From JACCZH01 sp963729445 (GTDB taxonomy: Bacteria; Chloroflexota; Chloroflexia; Thermomicrobiales; CFX8), in NCBI GenBank assembly GCA_963729445.1, contig CAVSNU010000003.1, positions 186,001 through 250,000 of the forward strand: DNA of 64,000 bases, given 5' to 3'. Made by a program: the position numbers and the translations under genes. A model generated the notes under the pieces. That model ran no database searches. It saw only the letters and a program-made list of their open reading frames with translations, and was not told the origin of the DNA. The stretch's first letter is position 1. Every line of letters begins with the position of its first letter. Positions 17,927-28,377 of this stretch are shown here, piece by piece.

Positions 17927-18946
17927 CTACTTCCACCTGTTGAGAAGCGATGTCCTGACCACTCTGATGAGTCCGTGCAGGGCGAGATGTGCTGCACGGA
18001 CCGACACATTGAGGTTGGGGCTCGTTCGGACAGCTTCACGAATCTGGGCAAGCATCCCTTGGCGATCGCCCCTGTCCATCATTCTTCGGGCGCGCCTGAG
18101 CGAGGCGAGCGCGTGGTTTTCGTGCGCCTGTTTCGAGAGCGTCGCGGCTTTCTCGGGGGGTAAATACGCATGAGTAATCTCAACAGCCGTACGAAGATCT
18201 TTCATGTTCTCTCCCGTGCGCAAGGACCGCCGGGAGATGGATGTGGAGCTGATGCGGTACAGGGCGAGGGGGCTCACTTCGTACCAGACAGGATAAGCTG
18301 CGGCGATACGCACCCACATTTCCCAGTCTTCACCGTAGGAATGAATACGACTGTCGAATCCACCAAGTCGCTCATAGACGTCTCGCCGCACCACCATGGA
18401 TGGTGGTTGGAGGCGTTGTCCAACGGCGATGCATTCGAGCCAGCCACGTAGCACCCCACTCTGGTGGTGCTGAAGGGGGGCGATCGACTGCCAGTGGCTG
18501 GCCTCGTCAAAGTAGATGTTGCGGCAGAAAGCGGCGCCGATCTCGGGATGGTCTTTGAACGGACGCTGCATCGTGCAGTAGAAGCCATCTCGAACGGCGT
18601 CGTCGCCGTGCAGGAGATGGATCAACTTTCCGCGCGAACGGGCCAGACAGGTGTTGAAGTTCTGAACGTGACCGACGTTCTTTGGCTGGCGATAGAAGCT
18701 GACACGTCCCTTGCCGACTTCGGCCACGACCGCCTCGGGATCGTCGCCGGTTGAGTGGTCATCCACGACTTCGATCTGCATCACAGAGGGACCGGGATCT
18801 TGCGCGAGCACGCTCTGCAACGTCTCGCGCAGATACGCGGCGCAGTTGTAGGTAGGGATCATCACCGACCATAGAGGACGCTGGGTGTCGTCAGGCATGG
18901 GACGAATGGTCAACTGATATGGTCGCTCGCTAATCGACGCTGTCAC
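17927..18946 (-). CDS. Family 2 glycosyltransferase
   Basis: The GT2 motif series is WSVMIPTYNCAAYLRETL, VVDDHSTGDDPE (nucleotide motif), LIHLLHGDDAV (metal motif) and the HSYGEDWEMWVRIAAAYPV catalytic segment. The C-terminal 100 residues are helical and basic. The start is uncertain: GTG 18946 or ATG 18898, neither with a strong ribosome binding site. It lies between the giant secreted proteins upstream and another GT2 downstream, all on the minus strand. Confidence 0.85.
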   Translation of the reverse strand: MTASISERPYQLTIRPMPDDTQRPLWSVMIPTYNCAAYLRETLQSVLAQDPGPSVMQIEVVDDHSTGDDPEAVVAEVGKGRVSFYRQPKNVGHVQNFNTCLARSRGKLIHLLHGDDAVRDGFYCTMQRPFKDHPEIGAAFCRNIYFDEASHWQSIAPLQHHQSGVLRGWLECIAVGQRLQPPSMVVRRDVYERLGGFDSRIHSYGEDWEMWVRIAAAYPVWYEVSPLALYRISSTSISRRSLRTGENMKDLRTAVEITHAYLPPEKAATLSKQAHENHALASLRRARRMMDRGDRQGMLAQIREAVRTSPNLNVSVRAAHLALHGLIRVVRTSLLNRWK

Positions 18947-19023
18947 GTTTGAAACACTTTCATGACATTACTCCCGGCGATGATCGGCGGTTGTGCAGTA
19001 TCGCGACCGCCTGTGGCGTACGG

Positions 19024-22000
19024 TCAGTTGGCGACGATGAACGTCGCGCTCAGCGACTCGGTCACCCCGCCCGGCAGCACAATCTCCGCGGTGATCGTGT
19101 GCGTGCCGTTCGGAATGGAGCGCGTGTCGAATGCCTTGGCGAGTTGAACAGTTCCGCCGGCAAAGTCATACGGTGCGTTGTTCTCAACCAACCGTGGCGT
19201 GCCGAGCAGCCCCGGGTCATCGAGGAAGAAGCGAACGCGCACGATATCCGGCGTGTCGGGCGTCGTGAACACGTAAATGTTCCCGCTGACCGTCTGATCG
19301 TTGAGACCGAGCGGGCCGCTTCGATTGGACGTTTTGCTGTAGACCAGCTCGTAGGAGCCGGCCAGGGGACGCTCAGCCTGGGCCGTTGCCGGGGAGGACT
19401 CGTTGCCGCTGGTATCGACAGCGGTCACCCGGTAGAAGGATGTAACACCAGATGGAGCGCCGGTGTCGTTGAATGCTGACGTCGTGATTTGGCCCGTGTT
19501 TAGCCGGGTAAACGTGCCGGACGCACTATCACTTCGATAGACGTTATAGCCAGCAAGGTCGTTTTCACCGTTGGCATCCCAGACAAGGTTGATGCCTGTT
19601 GTTGATCCTGACGCGACCAGTGCTGATGGCATAGACGGTGGTGTCGTGTCGCCGGTGCTGTTTGAAACCGTGAACGTCCCCTGTGCGGTGGTCGATGTCG
19701 CGTTGTCTAGCTGGATCTGGGCCGTGATAGTGTGCGTACCGTCCGCGATCTTTCGCGTATCGAACGCTGCTGCAACCGTGACTGACCCACCGTTGAAGTC
19801 GTATGGTGCCGAGTTCTCCGTGCGCCACGGTGATCCGGTCATCGCCGGGTCGTCGAGCCAGAAGCGCACCCGGGCGATGTCCGCTGTGTCCGGCGCCGTG
19901 AACACAAACACATTGCCGGTAACGACTGCTGCGTCAAGGGAGATCGGGTTCGAGCGGTTTGCAGTTGTGCTGACCTGAAGTGAATAGGTCAGTCCTCGAG
20001 TGGCGCTCACCACATTCGACGGAGATGACTCGTGACCTGCCGTGTCGACGGCTGTGACGTAGTAGTAGGCGGTAACCCCTTCTGGCGCCGCCGTGTCATC
20101 GTAGGCAGACGATGTCAGCGGTACGGTGTTGAGCTTGGTAAACGGTCCACTGGCGTTGTCCGCAACATAGACGTTGTAGCCAGCGAGGTCGCTCTCGCCG
20201 TTGTCAGCCCAGTCCAGAACGACACTGTCCGTGGTGTCAGTAGCAACGACTGAGCTCGGAGGAAGCGGTGGTACATCCTCACCGGAGCAGCTTCCTGTGG
20301 TGTAGCGGAAGCTATCGAGACTGATGGGGGGCGTGCCGTCGCCTGCGAGACCCAGGATCTCAATCTCGAGTGTGCCGGCGCCTGTAACCGTGCCATGCAG
20401 GAAGTGATGCATGGTGTTGTCGCGTACGGCCGTCCAGGGTGGTGGCGGGTCGCTCGCCCATGGTGAGAAGCCGCCACTGATGTTCGAGAGCTTCCCTCCC
20501 GGACTGACCTTCAGCCAGGTCACGCCGTCAGCCAGCGTGTAGCAGTCGAGGCCTGTCGAGGTCGGCATGTTGGTACTCGGGACACCGATGAGGGGGAATG
20601 TCCGCTCGTAGCTCTGGTCATGTGACGCGATGGCGACCTTTACGCCGAGCTCCTCAAACAGCGGTCCAAGCTGCCGGCGCAGCGCGAGGTTCGTTGGGTG
20701 GTTCGTGCCGTCTGAGAACGGGGATACGTGGAAATAAGGAATGATCCAGCGTTGCCCGCGCGCCTGAGCGGCTTGAACATCCTGCCGGATCCAGGCAACT
20801 GTCGCGTCAGGTAGAGGAAAACCGTTGAAAACCGCGTAGATCGAGACGAAGTGGACGTCACCAATGTCGAACGAGTAGTTGCGCCGCTCATCAAACCCGG
20901 GCGGCGTAGCGAATCGGGCCGACCAATCATAGAAGTTCTCGTGAAGCGAGTCCTCATGATTACCATAGGTCGGCATAATCGGGGAACGGCTCAGGATCGG
21001 TTGCATCTGGTTGAACCAGACATCGGTCGTGTTGTTTAGCGTTCCAAAGCGTTTGTCCGTATTGAAATAGGAGTAGTCACCGCCTCCAAGCACGAGGAGT
21101 GGATCGATAGAGGCAATCTCGTCAATGACCTGCTGTGTGCCTGTGGCGAGACCATCGGACCTACCGACCAGGCCCGTGTCAGCAACGTAGACAAAGTCGA
21201 AGTCCGCTGGCCCGGGGGCAGGCGCAGTCCGCGTCGTCTCGATGCCGCTCCATTCTGAGGCTGACTCTCGGACCCGGTATTCATAAGCCGTGTTCGGCGT
21301 CAGCGAAGTAAATGTCACCTCGTGCAATGTTCCAGCCGTACCGGAAGGCCGTTCGGCACCGGTAATAGTCGTCCAGTCGGCGTTGCCCACCAGACGGTAT
21401 TGGGCTTCTGAAGGCACGTTTATGTCCTGTGTGCGCCAGATCACCGTCATTGTAGTCGCCGGGTCATCCACCCAGGACAGGTGCACCTGATCGACACCAG
21501 CGTCAGGGATGAACAGGACGACCGACAGTTCGCCGGATGTGTAGCCTGTTGCACTACCTGTCACCGTCGCGTTGTATGACCCCGCGACCAGCGATTCTGG
21601 GTCGATAGTCAGATTCACTGTTGCGGGAGTGGCGCCGAAGTTCGGTTTGACGGACAACCACGAGACGTTGTCCGTCACGGTGAAGGTAGCAGCTGACCCG
21701 TCAGCTGTCGTCAGCGTGACGGGCTCTTCGATCGGTTGACCGTTGAGGGGCGCGACCACATGGATCGGATCTGGGCTAAAGGTAAGTTGAGCGCCGGTAC
21801 CCGTGGACTGGTTCTGGACAATGAACGTTGCAGTGATCACCTCGGTAACGCCGCCGCTGAGGTCCACCGCGGCTGTTATGCTGTGCGACCCGTCAGGCAA
21901 CGCCCGTGTATCGAATGCGGAAGCGACCGTTACAGTGCCGCCGTTAAAGTCGTACGGTGCGGAGTTCTCTGTACGTGATGGAGACCCGCTCATCGCTGGA

Positions 22001-22254
22001 TTGTCGAGCCAGAACCGCACCCGAGCGATGTCCGTTGTATCCGGTGCTGTGAAGACATAGATGTTGCCGGCGACCGTTCTCCCTTCGAGTAGTGCGGAGT
22101 TCGACCGGTTGGACGAGATACTGATCCTCAGATCATACGGACCGACGGCGCGGATCTCCTGTAGATCTGAGAAGTTAGCGACTGATGCGAGCATCAACGC
22201 AATGACGAGCACTATTCGTGAAGTCCGGCTTCGGCGCTGACCTGCGTTTGTCAT
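19024..22254 (-). CDS. Secreted mosaic metallophosphoesterase, purple-acid-phosphatase-like, with repeated beta domains
   Basis: The 1,076-residue exported protein has a signal peptide at 1-37. The order is: copy 1 of a roughly 95-residue repeat (about 40-140), a BACON/Ig-like domain (to about 235), a PAP N-terminal Ig domain (LSWVDDPATTMTVIWRT) and the phosphoesterase (about 330-620). Then come FN3, repeat copy 2, FN3 and repeat copy 3 at the C terminus. Metal-site motifs are VYVADTG, GGGDYSYF, TYGNHED, YFHVSPF and ASHDQSYER; the last replaces the usual GHxH by SHDQ, so one metal ligand may be missing. ATG 22254 follows AGGAGG. The substrate is unknown; extracellular phosphate release is inferred. 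Confidence 0.88.
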   Translation of the reverse strand: MTNAGQRRSRTSRIVLVIALMLASVANFSDLQEIRAVGPYDLRISISSNRSNSALLEGRTVAGNIYVFTAPDTTDIARVRFWLDNPAMSGSPSRTENSAPYDFNGGTVTVASAFDTRALPDGSHSITAAVDLSGGVTEVITATFIVQNQSTGTGAQLTFSPDPIHVVAPLNGQPIEEPVTLTTADGSAATFTVTDNVSWLSVKPNFGATPATVNLTIDPESLVAGSYNATVTGSATGYTSGELSVVLFIPDAGVDQVHLSWVDDPATTMTVIWRTQDINVPSEAQYRLVGNADWTTITGAERPSGTAGTLHEVTFTSLTPNTAYEYRVRESASEWSGIETTRTAPAPGPADFDFVYVADTGLVGRSDGLATGTQQVIDEIASIDPLLVLGGGDYSYFNTDKRFGTLNNTTDVWFNQMQPILSRSPIMPTYGNHEDSLHENFYDWSARFATPPGFDERRNYSFDIGDVHFVSIYAVFNGFPLPDATVAWIRQDVQAAQARGQRWIIPYFHVSPFSDGTNHPTNLALRRQLGPLFEELGVKVAIASHDQSYERTFPLIGVPSTNMPTSTGLDCYTLADGVTWLKVSPGGKLSNISGGFSPWASDPPPPWTAVRDNTMHHFLHGTVTGAGTLEIEILGLAGDGTPPISLDSFRYTTGSCSGEDVPPLPPSSVVATDTTDSVVLDWADNGESDLAGYNVYVADNASGPFTKLNTVPLTSSAYDDTAAPEGVTAYYYVTAVDTAGHESSPSNVVSATRGLTYSLQVSTTANRSNPISLDAAVVTGNVFVFTAPDTADIARVRFWLDDPAMTGSPWRTENSAPYDFNGGSVTVAAAFDTRKIADGTHTITAQIQLDNATSTTAQGTFTVSNSTGDTTPPSMPSALVASGSTTGINLVWDANGENDLAGYNVYRSDSASGTFTRLNTGQITTSAFNDTGAPSGVTSFYRVTAVDTSGNESSPATAQAERPLAGSYELVYSKTSNRSGPLGLNDQTVSGNIYVFTTPDTPDIVRVRFFLDDPGLLGTPRLVENNAPYDFAGGTVQLAKAFDTRSIPNGTHTITAEIVLPGGVTESLSATFIVAN

Positions 22255-22396
22255 TTCGCCTCCTGTGGATGCCTCAAACGAAACCGGTGCTAGCATGAAT
22301 GAGCCATTGGCCGGCCGGAGCACCAGCAACTCAAGTCACTGGTGCCCCTGCGCCAAGCCGTGGTGCGCTTGAGGCGCGTCAGTATTCCGCTGGTCG

Positions 22397-25300
22397 TTAT
22401 GGACCAGCGGACGCGATCGTCACGTAGTTCAGGTTCAAGGTGGAAGTCTCTATCACGATCCGCAGAGTATGGTTACCCGCGTCGAGCGATATCGGATCAG
22501 TCGTGACGCTCGCCCATACTTGATACCCACCGGTATTGGGCAAGTTGATCGATCCCGTTACGTTGACACCGTCGAGTTCGATATGGAGCTTTCGTCCGTT
22601 GCTGGGCGTAGCGTACCGGACGCTGAACGTGTACTGCCCGCTCGTCGCGACGTTGACGTCATAGGCCAGCCACTCGCCCTGGGCTATCCAGCCCACGTTG
22701 TAGCAGGTCTTCCCGCTCGGGGTCGTCGGGTCGGTGCACTGCTGGATATCAACATCGTCGGTGCGATACTTTCCTCCCGAGTTGCCAGCCGTCGTGTCGA
22801 AGTACCCGACATCTTGCCCACCCGGGTTGTAGTCCTCGACCTGGATCGTGCCGGGGAGCTCAAAACGTTCGCTGATCGCCTCCGTCGCGGTGAGCTCGTT
22901 AAGGTTGAAGCCAGAGGTATCGGCCACGACCTTCAGCGTGTGAGTGCCGGCGTCCAGCGAGATGGGATCGGTCGTCACACTGCGCCACGTCTGCCAGCCA
23001 CCGGTCCGTAGTAGGTTGATCTGACCGCTGATGTTCGCGCCGCCCAACTCGATGTGCATCAGCCGGCCGGTATTGGGCGTAGCGTAGCGGATGGTGAAGG
23101 TATAGGTACCGGGCGTGTCCACCTGCACGTCATAGGCCAGCCATTCGCCCTGGTCCACCCAGCCTACGTTGTAGCAGGTCTGCCCGCTCGGGGTGGTCGG
23201 GTCGGTGCACTGCTGGATGTCGACATCGTCCGTGCGATACTGCCCGCCAATATTGCCCGTTGTCAGATCGTGGTATCCGGCGCCTTCACCACCCTGGCGG
23301 TAGTCTTCCGCCTGGATCGTTGCGGGCAGCGGAATACTTGTGGGCGCCTGCGGTCGTGTCGCGCTCGTTGTCGCCGGGGATGATTCCCCGGCCGTGTTGG
23401 CCGCCGTCACCTGATAGAACGACTCCACCCCGGCCGGCGCGGCTGTGTCGGCATAGGATGACGTTGTCAACAGGCTCGTGTTGAGCTTGGTGAACGGGCC
23501 GCTGGCATTGTCTGAGCGATAGACGTTGTAGCCGGTGAGGTCGCTCTCACCATTATCGGCCCAATCGAGGTTGACTCCTGCCTCCGACGCGGTTGCCACC
23601 AGACCCGTGGGAGCTGCGGGTATCTCCGCAGACGGTTCAGGTCGTGTTGCGCTTGTCGTGGCCGGGGCTGATTCTCCGGCGGAGTTGACGGCGGTCACCT
23701 GGTAGAACGATTCCACCCCGGCTGGTGCCGCAGTGTCGTCATAGGCTGACGCGGTCAAAGGTGTGGTGTTGAGCTTCGTGAAGCTTCCGCTGGCACTGTC
23801 TGATCGGTAAACATTGTAACCGTCGAGACTGGACTCCGTGTTGTTGTCCCAATCCAGGCTGATGCCCGCCTCTGTTGCGGTTGGCACCAGACCAGTCGGT
23901 GCCGCCGGCAGCTGCGGTGGATTCGGATCCTCAACCATGGTGAACGATTCATTGACATCGGTAAAGGAGGTGCCGCCGATAGGCCCGCCCATTGCGACGT
24001 AGATGACGCCGTCGATTGTGCCGGCTGCAGCCCCGTGGCGAGGCGTCAGCATCGGAGTCAGCGTCCGCCAGGTATTGTTCACAGGATCGTACTCTTCGTT
24101 CTCAGCAAAGGTACTACCGTCGTTCTTCCGCTCGCCCCCGATGACTTGCACCTTCCCGTTCAGCGTTCCGACAACCGGCACGCGGCGGCCGGTAGGCATT
24201 GGCTCTCGGCTCGTCCACGTTTGAGTGGCGGGATCGAACATCTCGACCGTTTGAAGCGTGCCGGGACCAGAGCCGTCTGCCTCGCGGGTTCGTCCACCAA
24301 AGACATAGAGTTGCCCGTTGAGTACGGCTGAGCCGGCATTATCACGGCGCGTCTGCATCGATGGTCCATTGCTCCATGAGTTCTGGGCCGGATCATAGAT
24401 CTCGACACTGTTCAGTGACACGCCGTTGGTGTCCATGCCGCCGACGACATAGATCAGATTACCGATTGCCTGAGCTGTCGCACCGCCACGCCCGATACTC
24501 ATTGAGGTGAGCATCGTCCACGAGTTGCCAGCCGGGTCATAGACGGCGGAGCTCGTGACGGCCCCAGAGAAAGCGTCGCTCGACCCAGCGAAGACGTACA
24601 GCTTACCGTCGTACGCCACGACCGCCGGGTTCTCGACCGCTGGATATTCCGCCGGCAGATCTGGTCCGGCCGACCATGAGTCCGCGACAGGATCGTAAAT
24701 GTACATCGTGCGAACGGGGCCGCTGCCCGTCTTACCTCCAACGACGTAGAGCTTGCCGTCGAGCGCGGCGCCGCCAACATCGAGGATTGCGGCCGGCGCT
24801 GACTGCTCCGCGGCCCAGGTGCCGGTATTGGGTCGGGTAACGCTCGCAGCCGTTGACGGGGCCGATTCATTTCCGACCAGATCGACAGCGGTGACGTGAT
24901 AGTAGGAAGTGGCGCCTACCGGCGCAGTCGGGTCAGAGTAGGCCGATGTTTTCAGTAGCGATGCCGTGAGCTGGGTGAATGGCCCGGCTGGGTCGCTGCT
25001 GCGGTATACGTGATATCCATCGAAGTCGGAGTCCGTATTGTCTGCCCAATCGAGGCTAACCCCGGCCGGGGATGCAGTTGCGGCTAGTCCCTGGGGAACG
25101 GCCGGCGGGTCGGTATCAATCTCTCCTCCTGCAACCGGAATCAGCGCCGTGACTTTCCCTCCGCCGAACTCGCCGACGTAGATGGTTCCGTCCGGCCCTT
25201 CTGCCAGGGCGAGGGGGTCGTTGAACCCGGTTGCGAGCTGACGCTTCTCAAGCACTGCTCGTCCGTCTGGCGCGAGCTTGATCCGAGTGATGTCGTCTCC

Positions 25301-27943
25301 AGCGGAGTAATTGACGATCAGGATCTGCCCACGGAGCTCCCCGTCAAACGCGTTACCGCGATACTCGATTGTGCCGTTCGATGACGTATGGCTTCCAAGA
25401 GTAAATATTGGAGTCTGATAGTTCGGCGGCGCGGAGACCTTTTGATAAGAGCCGTTTCTGTACACGCATTCGTTTCGCGACGGGTTGGGATGTCCGTAAT
25501 AGAAGCCTTGCTCGATCTTCAACAGAATGTCTGGCTGCGGTCCGGGATTATGGCCGCCCTCGTTGTAAGGCACCGTACTGCCGAACCCCGTGCAGGGCGA
25601 AGCCGGTTGCGGCGGATAGCTCCCCGCAACCCCAAGGCCGTTGTCCGGGCCATAGATGAACCCGTTCGTATGGAACGTGAAATCGTACATATTGCGCAGG
25701 CCGGTCGCAAATGGCTGAACATCGCATGGCGCCGGCGCGAAGGCACCTTCGGGCGTTGCGCAACTGCCGTTGAAGGCAACATCGTGAACGTCGGCTACCA
25801 GAAATGCCGCCGACAGAGGTTGTTCGGCGCGGGTTCCGAACTCGGTATTGTCTGTATTCGCGGAACCGCCTCCAGTGTTCCCACCCTGGGCGATGTAGAG
25901 CCTGCCATCGGGGCCGAAGTGGATCGAGTTGGTGGCGTGGTTCGCGATTGCACGAGGCAGGCCGGTAATTACGTCTTCACGGTTAGTAAACCCAGACCCC
26001 GAGAGGCGACTGATGATCCCAGAGTTGAGCTCACCAGAAAAGAGGGCAGCGCTTGAGTGAGACACCCAGAGGATGACGTCACTGGGCGTCGACAGCGGGT
26101 CGACTGTGATCCCGAGCGCCATGCGAGAGCCCAATGTCTCTATCAATTCGACGTTGAGGACCGACTTGGTGGTTGGGTCAAGTGTGACGGCTCGAATTCG
26201 GCCCGACAACTCGAGGATGTATAGCCTATCGTCAGGTCCCCAGACCATTGAGGTTGGGAATGCGGCGGCAAAGACCGCTCTTGTGAACTCGGTATCGAGC
26301 GGTGGCGGCGGCGTGGTTTCCGCTGTTACGGAGAACGAATCAAAGGAATAGACGACAGGAGCCGGCGCACCGCGATGAGTCGCGTAGACGCCCCCAAAGC
26401 TGCGGGTACCGATCTCGGGATTAATTCCGGCGGCGTCGAAGCTGAAGAATTCGGGCGCGGCGACAAACTGGCCCAGCGTAACCTGACTTCTACCATCGAC
26501 GCTGTAGTACGCGGTGATCGTCATATCGGCAGGGTCTGCGCGCAGACGCAAGTCGAGGTTTTCGATCGGCAAAGGCAGGGCGAGAGAGTAAATTTTGCCG
26601 ATCTCAACGCCACCCTCCTCGATGAGGAACTGCACGCGGTTAACCAGCTTGGTACCAGCGTTCATTGAGATGATGCCGAGCTTCACGTAGTTGTCATCGT
26701 CGGTGCCGAACCAGAGCCCGGCCTGCTCGAACTTCTTCTCCCCTGGTGGCGGATTGAGCAGCGTGGTCTCGATGATCGACACCTGGTTCGGGGCAGCGAT
26801 GCCTACTCCGATGGCGTTGTCTTGCGCGTTACTCTGCTGGTAGGCGATTCCGGCCGTTGTCGTGATGTTGAGCGTGCCCGGTGCAGTGGTGTCCATCGCT
26901 AGATTGGACGGGATGTACCCGGTCGATTTCTTGGGCTGATCGACCCAGGTGAAACCCGTCCCAACTCCGGCACCGTCGAGGAGGTTCCCATGATCCTCGG
27001 TGAAGTCGAGCTCAAACGGCAGATCGACTTTAACTTCGGAGCATGGCACCGGCGAACAGGTCGAGTCTTCGACGGTCATACTCACGAGCAGCGTGTCTGA
27101 GCCAACTTCAGAAGACGTTGCTGCAACGCCGCGCGAATCTGAGCCACGTTTCGAAGAAGTTGCTGAGACGCGCGTTGTGTACGTGCCTGGCGAGAGGCCG
27201 GTTGTGTCAAACTCCAGCACCTGATCATCAGGCGCGGAGACTGTGCCTGGGTCCTCTGAGACGAGCGGCTCCTGGATCTCTAGCCAGCTTGCACTCTCCT
27301 CGACCTTGACCTTGGACGGAGTGCTATCGCTGGTCCAGAGACTGACCGCCTCCCAAGCCTTTGAATCCTGAGGAAGGGTGATATCCAACGTGTCCTTGGA
27401 GAACAGCAGTCGAGCCTTGCCGTGATGCACGACCATGTCAGATGTGAGAACTTCCAGTCTGCCGTCGGAGAGCTCCAGAAGGGCTGCAATCTTATGAATC
27501 TGATTGGACATTCTCTGCGCGCTGAATGGTTTTGCGCTTCCCGACGCCTCGGTACCGCCAAGGTCGAAAGGCGGGGTCGAGTCAACGCTGTATGGTGTTG
27601 CATCCATCAGTCCCGCTTCGAGGTCTGACTCAGATGGATCGACGAAGAAGCTCACCTTCGCAATATCTTGTGGTGGATCGACGAACACGTAGATATCCCC
27701 TTTGACAGGGTTGCTCTGCGAAAGCGGTACTGCGTCGATGCGATTGGGTGAGCCGCTTATCGCGAGGGTGCGTGTAGATGGAGACGGTGCCTTTGCTGCG
27801 ACCTCTATCTCCTGCGAGGATTCCTGCGCTCCTGCTGGTGCCGCGGTCGCGAGCAGGAGCCATCCGATGAGCGCGAGGGTAGTCCATCGCCGCGGGGCAT
27901 TTAGCGATTTAGTCGGAGTGCGCGAGTTCTTCGTGCTGGACAT
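22397..27943 (-). CDS. Giant secreted mosaic protein: sugar-dehydrogenase-like propeller, Kelch, FN3 and two CBM6 domains
   Basis: About 1,848 residues with a signal peptide ending ATAAPAGAQ. In order: a divergent copy of the 95-residue repeat (about 55-170), a BACON-like domain, and a concanavalin-like domain (about 305-540). A six-bladed glucose/sorbosone-dehydrogenase-type propeller (about 555-935, with FGPDGRLYIAQGG and EGPDGTIYVGEFGGG) is followed by FN3, about six Kelch repeats (about 1045-1340, e.g. IYVVGGMDTNG), two FN3 domains and two CBM6/CBM35-like domains. The CBM copies share KYRTDDVDIQQCTDPTTPSG-type blocks nearly word for word. Probably binds or oxidises polysaccharide outside the cell. 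ATG 27943, with GAGAGGGA upstream, is favoured over 27964. Confidence 0.86.
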   Translation of the reverse strand: MSSTKNSRTPTKSLNAPRRWTTLALIGWLLLATAAPAGAQESSQEIEVAAKAPSPSTRTLAISGSPNRIDAVPLSQSNPVKGDIYVFVDPPQDIAKVSFFVDPSESDLEAGLMDATPYSVDSTPPFDLGGTEASGSAKPFSAQRMSNQIHKIAALLELSDGRLEVLTSDMVVHHGKARLLFSKDTLDITLPQDSKAWEAVSLWTSDSTPSKVKVEESASWLEIQEPLVSEDPGTVSAPDDQVLEFDTTGLSPGTYTTRVSATSSKRGSDSRGVAATSSEVGSDTLLVSMTVEDSTCSPVPCSEVKVDLPFELDFTEDHGNLLDGAGVGTGFTWVDQPKKSTGYIPSNLAMDTTAPGTLNITTTAGIAYQQSNAQDNAIGVGIAAPNQVSIIETTLLNPPPGEKKFEQAGLWFGTDDDNYVKLGIISMNAGTKLVNRVQFLIEEGGVEIGKIYSLALPLPIENLDLRLRADPADMTITAYYSVDGRSQVTLGQFVAAPEFFSFDAAGINPEIGTRSFGGVYATHRGAPAPVVYSFDSFSVTAETTPPPPLDTEFTRAVFAAAFPTSMVWGPDDRLYILELSGRIRAVTLDPTTKSVLNVELIETLGSRMALGITVDPLSTPSDVILWVSHSSAALFSGELNSGIISRLSGSGFTNREDVITGLPRAIANHATNSIHFGPDGRLYIAQGGNTGGGSANTDNTEFGTRAEQPLSAAFLVADVHDVAFNGSCATPEGAFAPAPCDVQPFATGLRNMYDFTFHTNGFIYGPDNGLGVAGSYPPQPASPCTGFGSTVPYNEGGHNPGPQPDILLKIEQGFYYGHPNPSRNECVYRNGSYQKVSAPPNYQTPIFTLGSHTSSNGTIEYRGNAFDGELRGQILIVNYSAGDDITRIKLAPDGRAVLEKRQLATGFNDPLALAEGPDGTIYVGEFGGGKVTALIPVAGGEIDTDPPAVPQGLAATASPAGVSLDWADNTDSDFDGYHVYRSSDPAGPFTQLTASLLKTSAYSDPTAPVGATSYYHVTAVDLVGNESAPSTAASVTRPNTGTWAAEQSAPAAILDVGGAALDGKLYVVGGKTGSGPVRTMYIYDPVADSWSAGPDLPAEYPAVENPAVVAYDGKLYVFAGSSDAFSGAVTSSAVYDPAGNSWTMLTSMSIGRGGATAQAIGNLIYVVGGMDTNGVSLNSVEIYDPAQNSWSNGPSMQTRRDNAGSAVLNGQLYVFGGRTREADGSGPGTLQTVEMFDPATQTWTSREPMPTGRRVPVVGTLNGKVQVIGGERKNDGSTFAENEEYDPVNNTWRTLTPMLTPRHGAAAGTIDGVIYVAMGGPIGGTSFTDVNESFTMVEDPNPPQLPAAPTGLVPTATEAGISLDWDNNTESSLDGYNVYRSDSASGSFTKLNTTPLTASAYDDTAAPAGVESFYQVTAVNSAGESAPATTSATRPEPSAEIPAAPTGLVATASEAGVNLDWADNGESDLTGYNVYRSDNASGPFTKLNTSLLTTSSYADTAAPAGVESFYQVTAANTAGESSPATTSATRPQAPTSIPLPATIQAEDYRQGGEGAGYHDLTTGNIGGQYRTDDVDIQQCTDPTTPSGQTCYNVGWVDQGEWLAYDVQVDTPGTYTFTIRYATPNTGRLMHIELGGANISGQINLLRTGGWQTWRSVTTDPISLDAGTHTLKVVADTSGFNLNELTATEAISERFELPGTIQVEDYNPGGQDVGYFDTTAGNSGGKYRTDDVDIQQCTDPTTPSGKTCYNVGWIAQGEWLAYDVNVATSGQYTFSVRYATPSNGRKLHIELDGVNVTGSINLPNTGGYQVWASVTTDPISLDAGNHTLRIVIETSTLNLNYVTIASAGP

Positions 27944-27964
27944 GAAACTGTCGATCCCTCTCAT

Positions 27965-28377
27965 TACCGCACCGCTGCCTTTCGATCACCTGGACGCATC
28001 GATCCCGCATCGCAGGTGCAAGCAATATGTACGCGCCGCCTCACGTGTGTGATTTGCGTCGCGAGTCGCTGATTCTCGTGTGCCTGTGCACCCCTGAAGA
28101 TCCCGCTTTTGCGAATGCACGAATCTAGTGTGCGTGCTGAGAATGACAGTTAGCGTATGTATTGAGGGGAGATATGCCTACGAACCTGTCAGATCGCTTG
28201 GTCGTCTGATGTACATCTTCAGTGATGGCGTTTCCGTCCAATGCTCACACCATCGCATCCTTAGATAACGCCAACCTTCGGAATCACCAAGCGAGCAACA
28301 CCATCAGCCAGCCCAAACGGGTGGCAGGGTGATGCATGTGCGGTGAGAGATCTCTTGGCTGGGCGATTTGAGGTGTA
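27965..28377 (+). other. Intergenic stretch without a visible gene
   Basis: The stretch separates the giant secreted-protein gene and the small membrane-protein gene. No coding frame or clear terminator found. The promoter of the minus-strand secreted-protein block should lie here. Confidence 0.4.

Noticed and set aside
22469..23011. Long plus-strand frame opposite the CBM6 region
   Set aside because: Antisense shadow of a repetitive coding sequence; it repeats because the CBM modules repeat.
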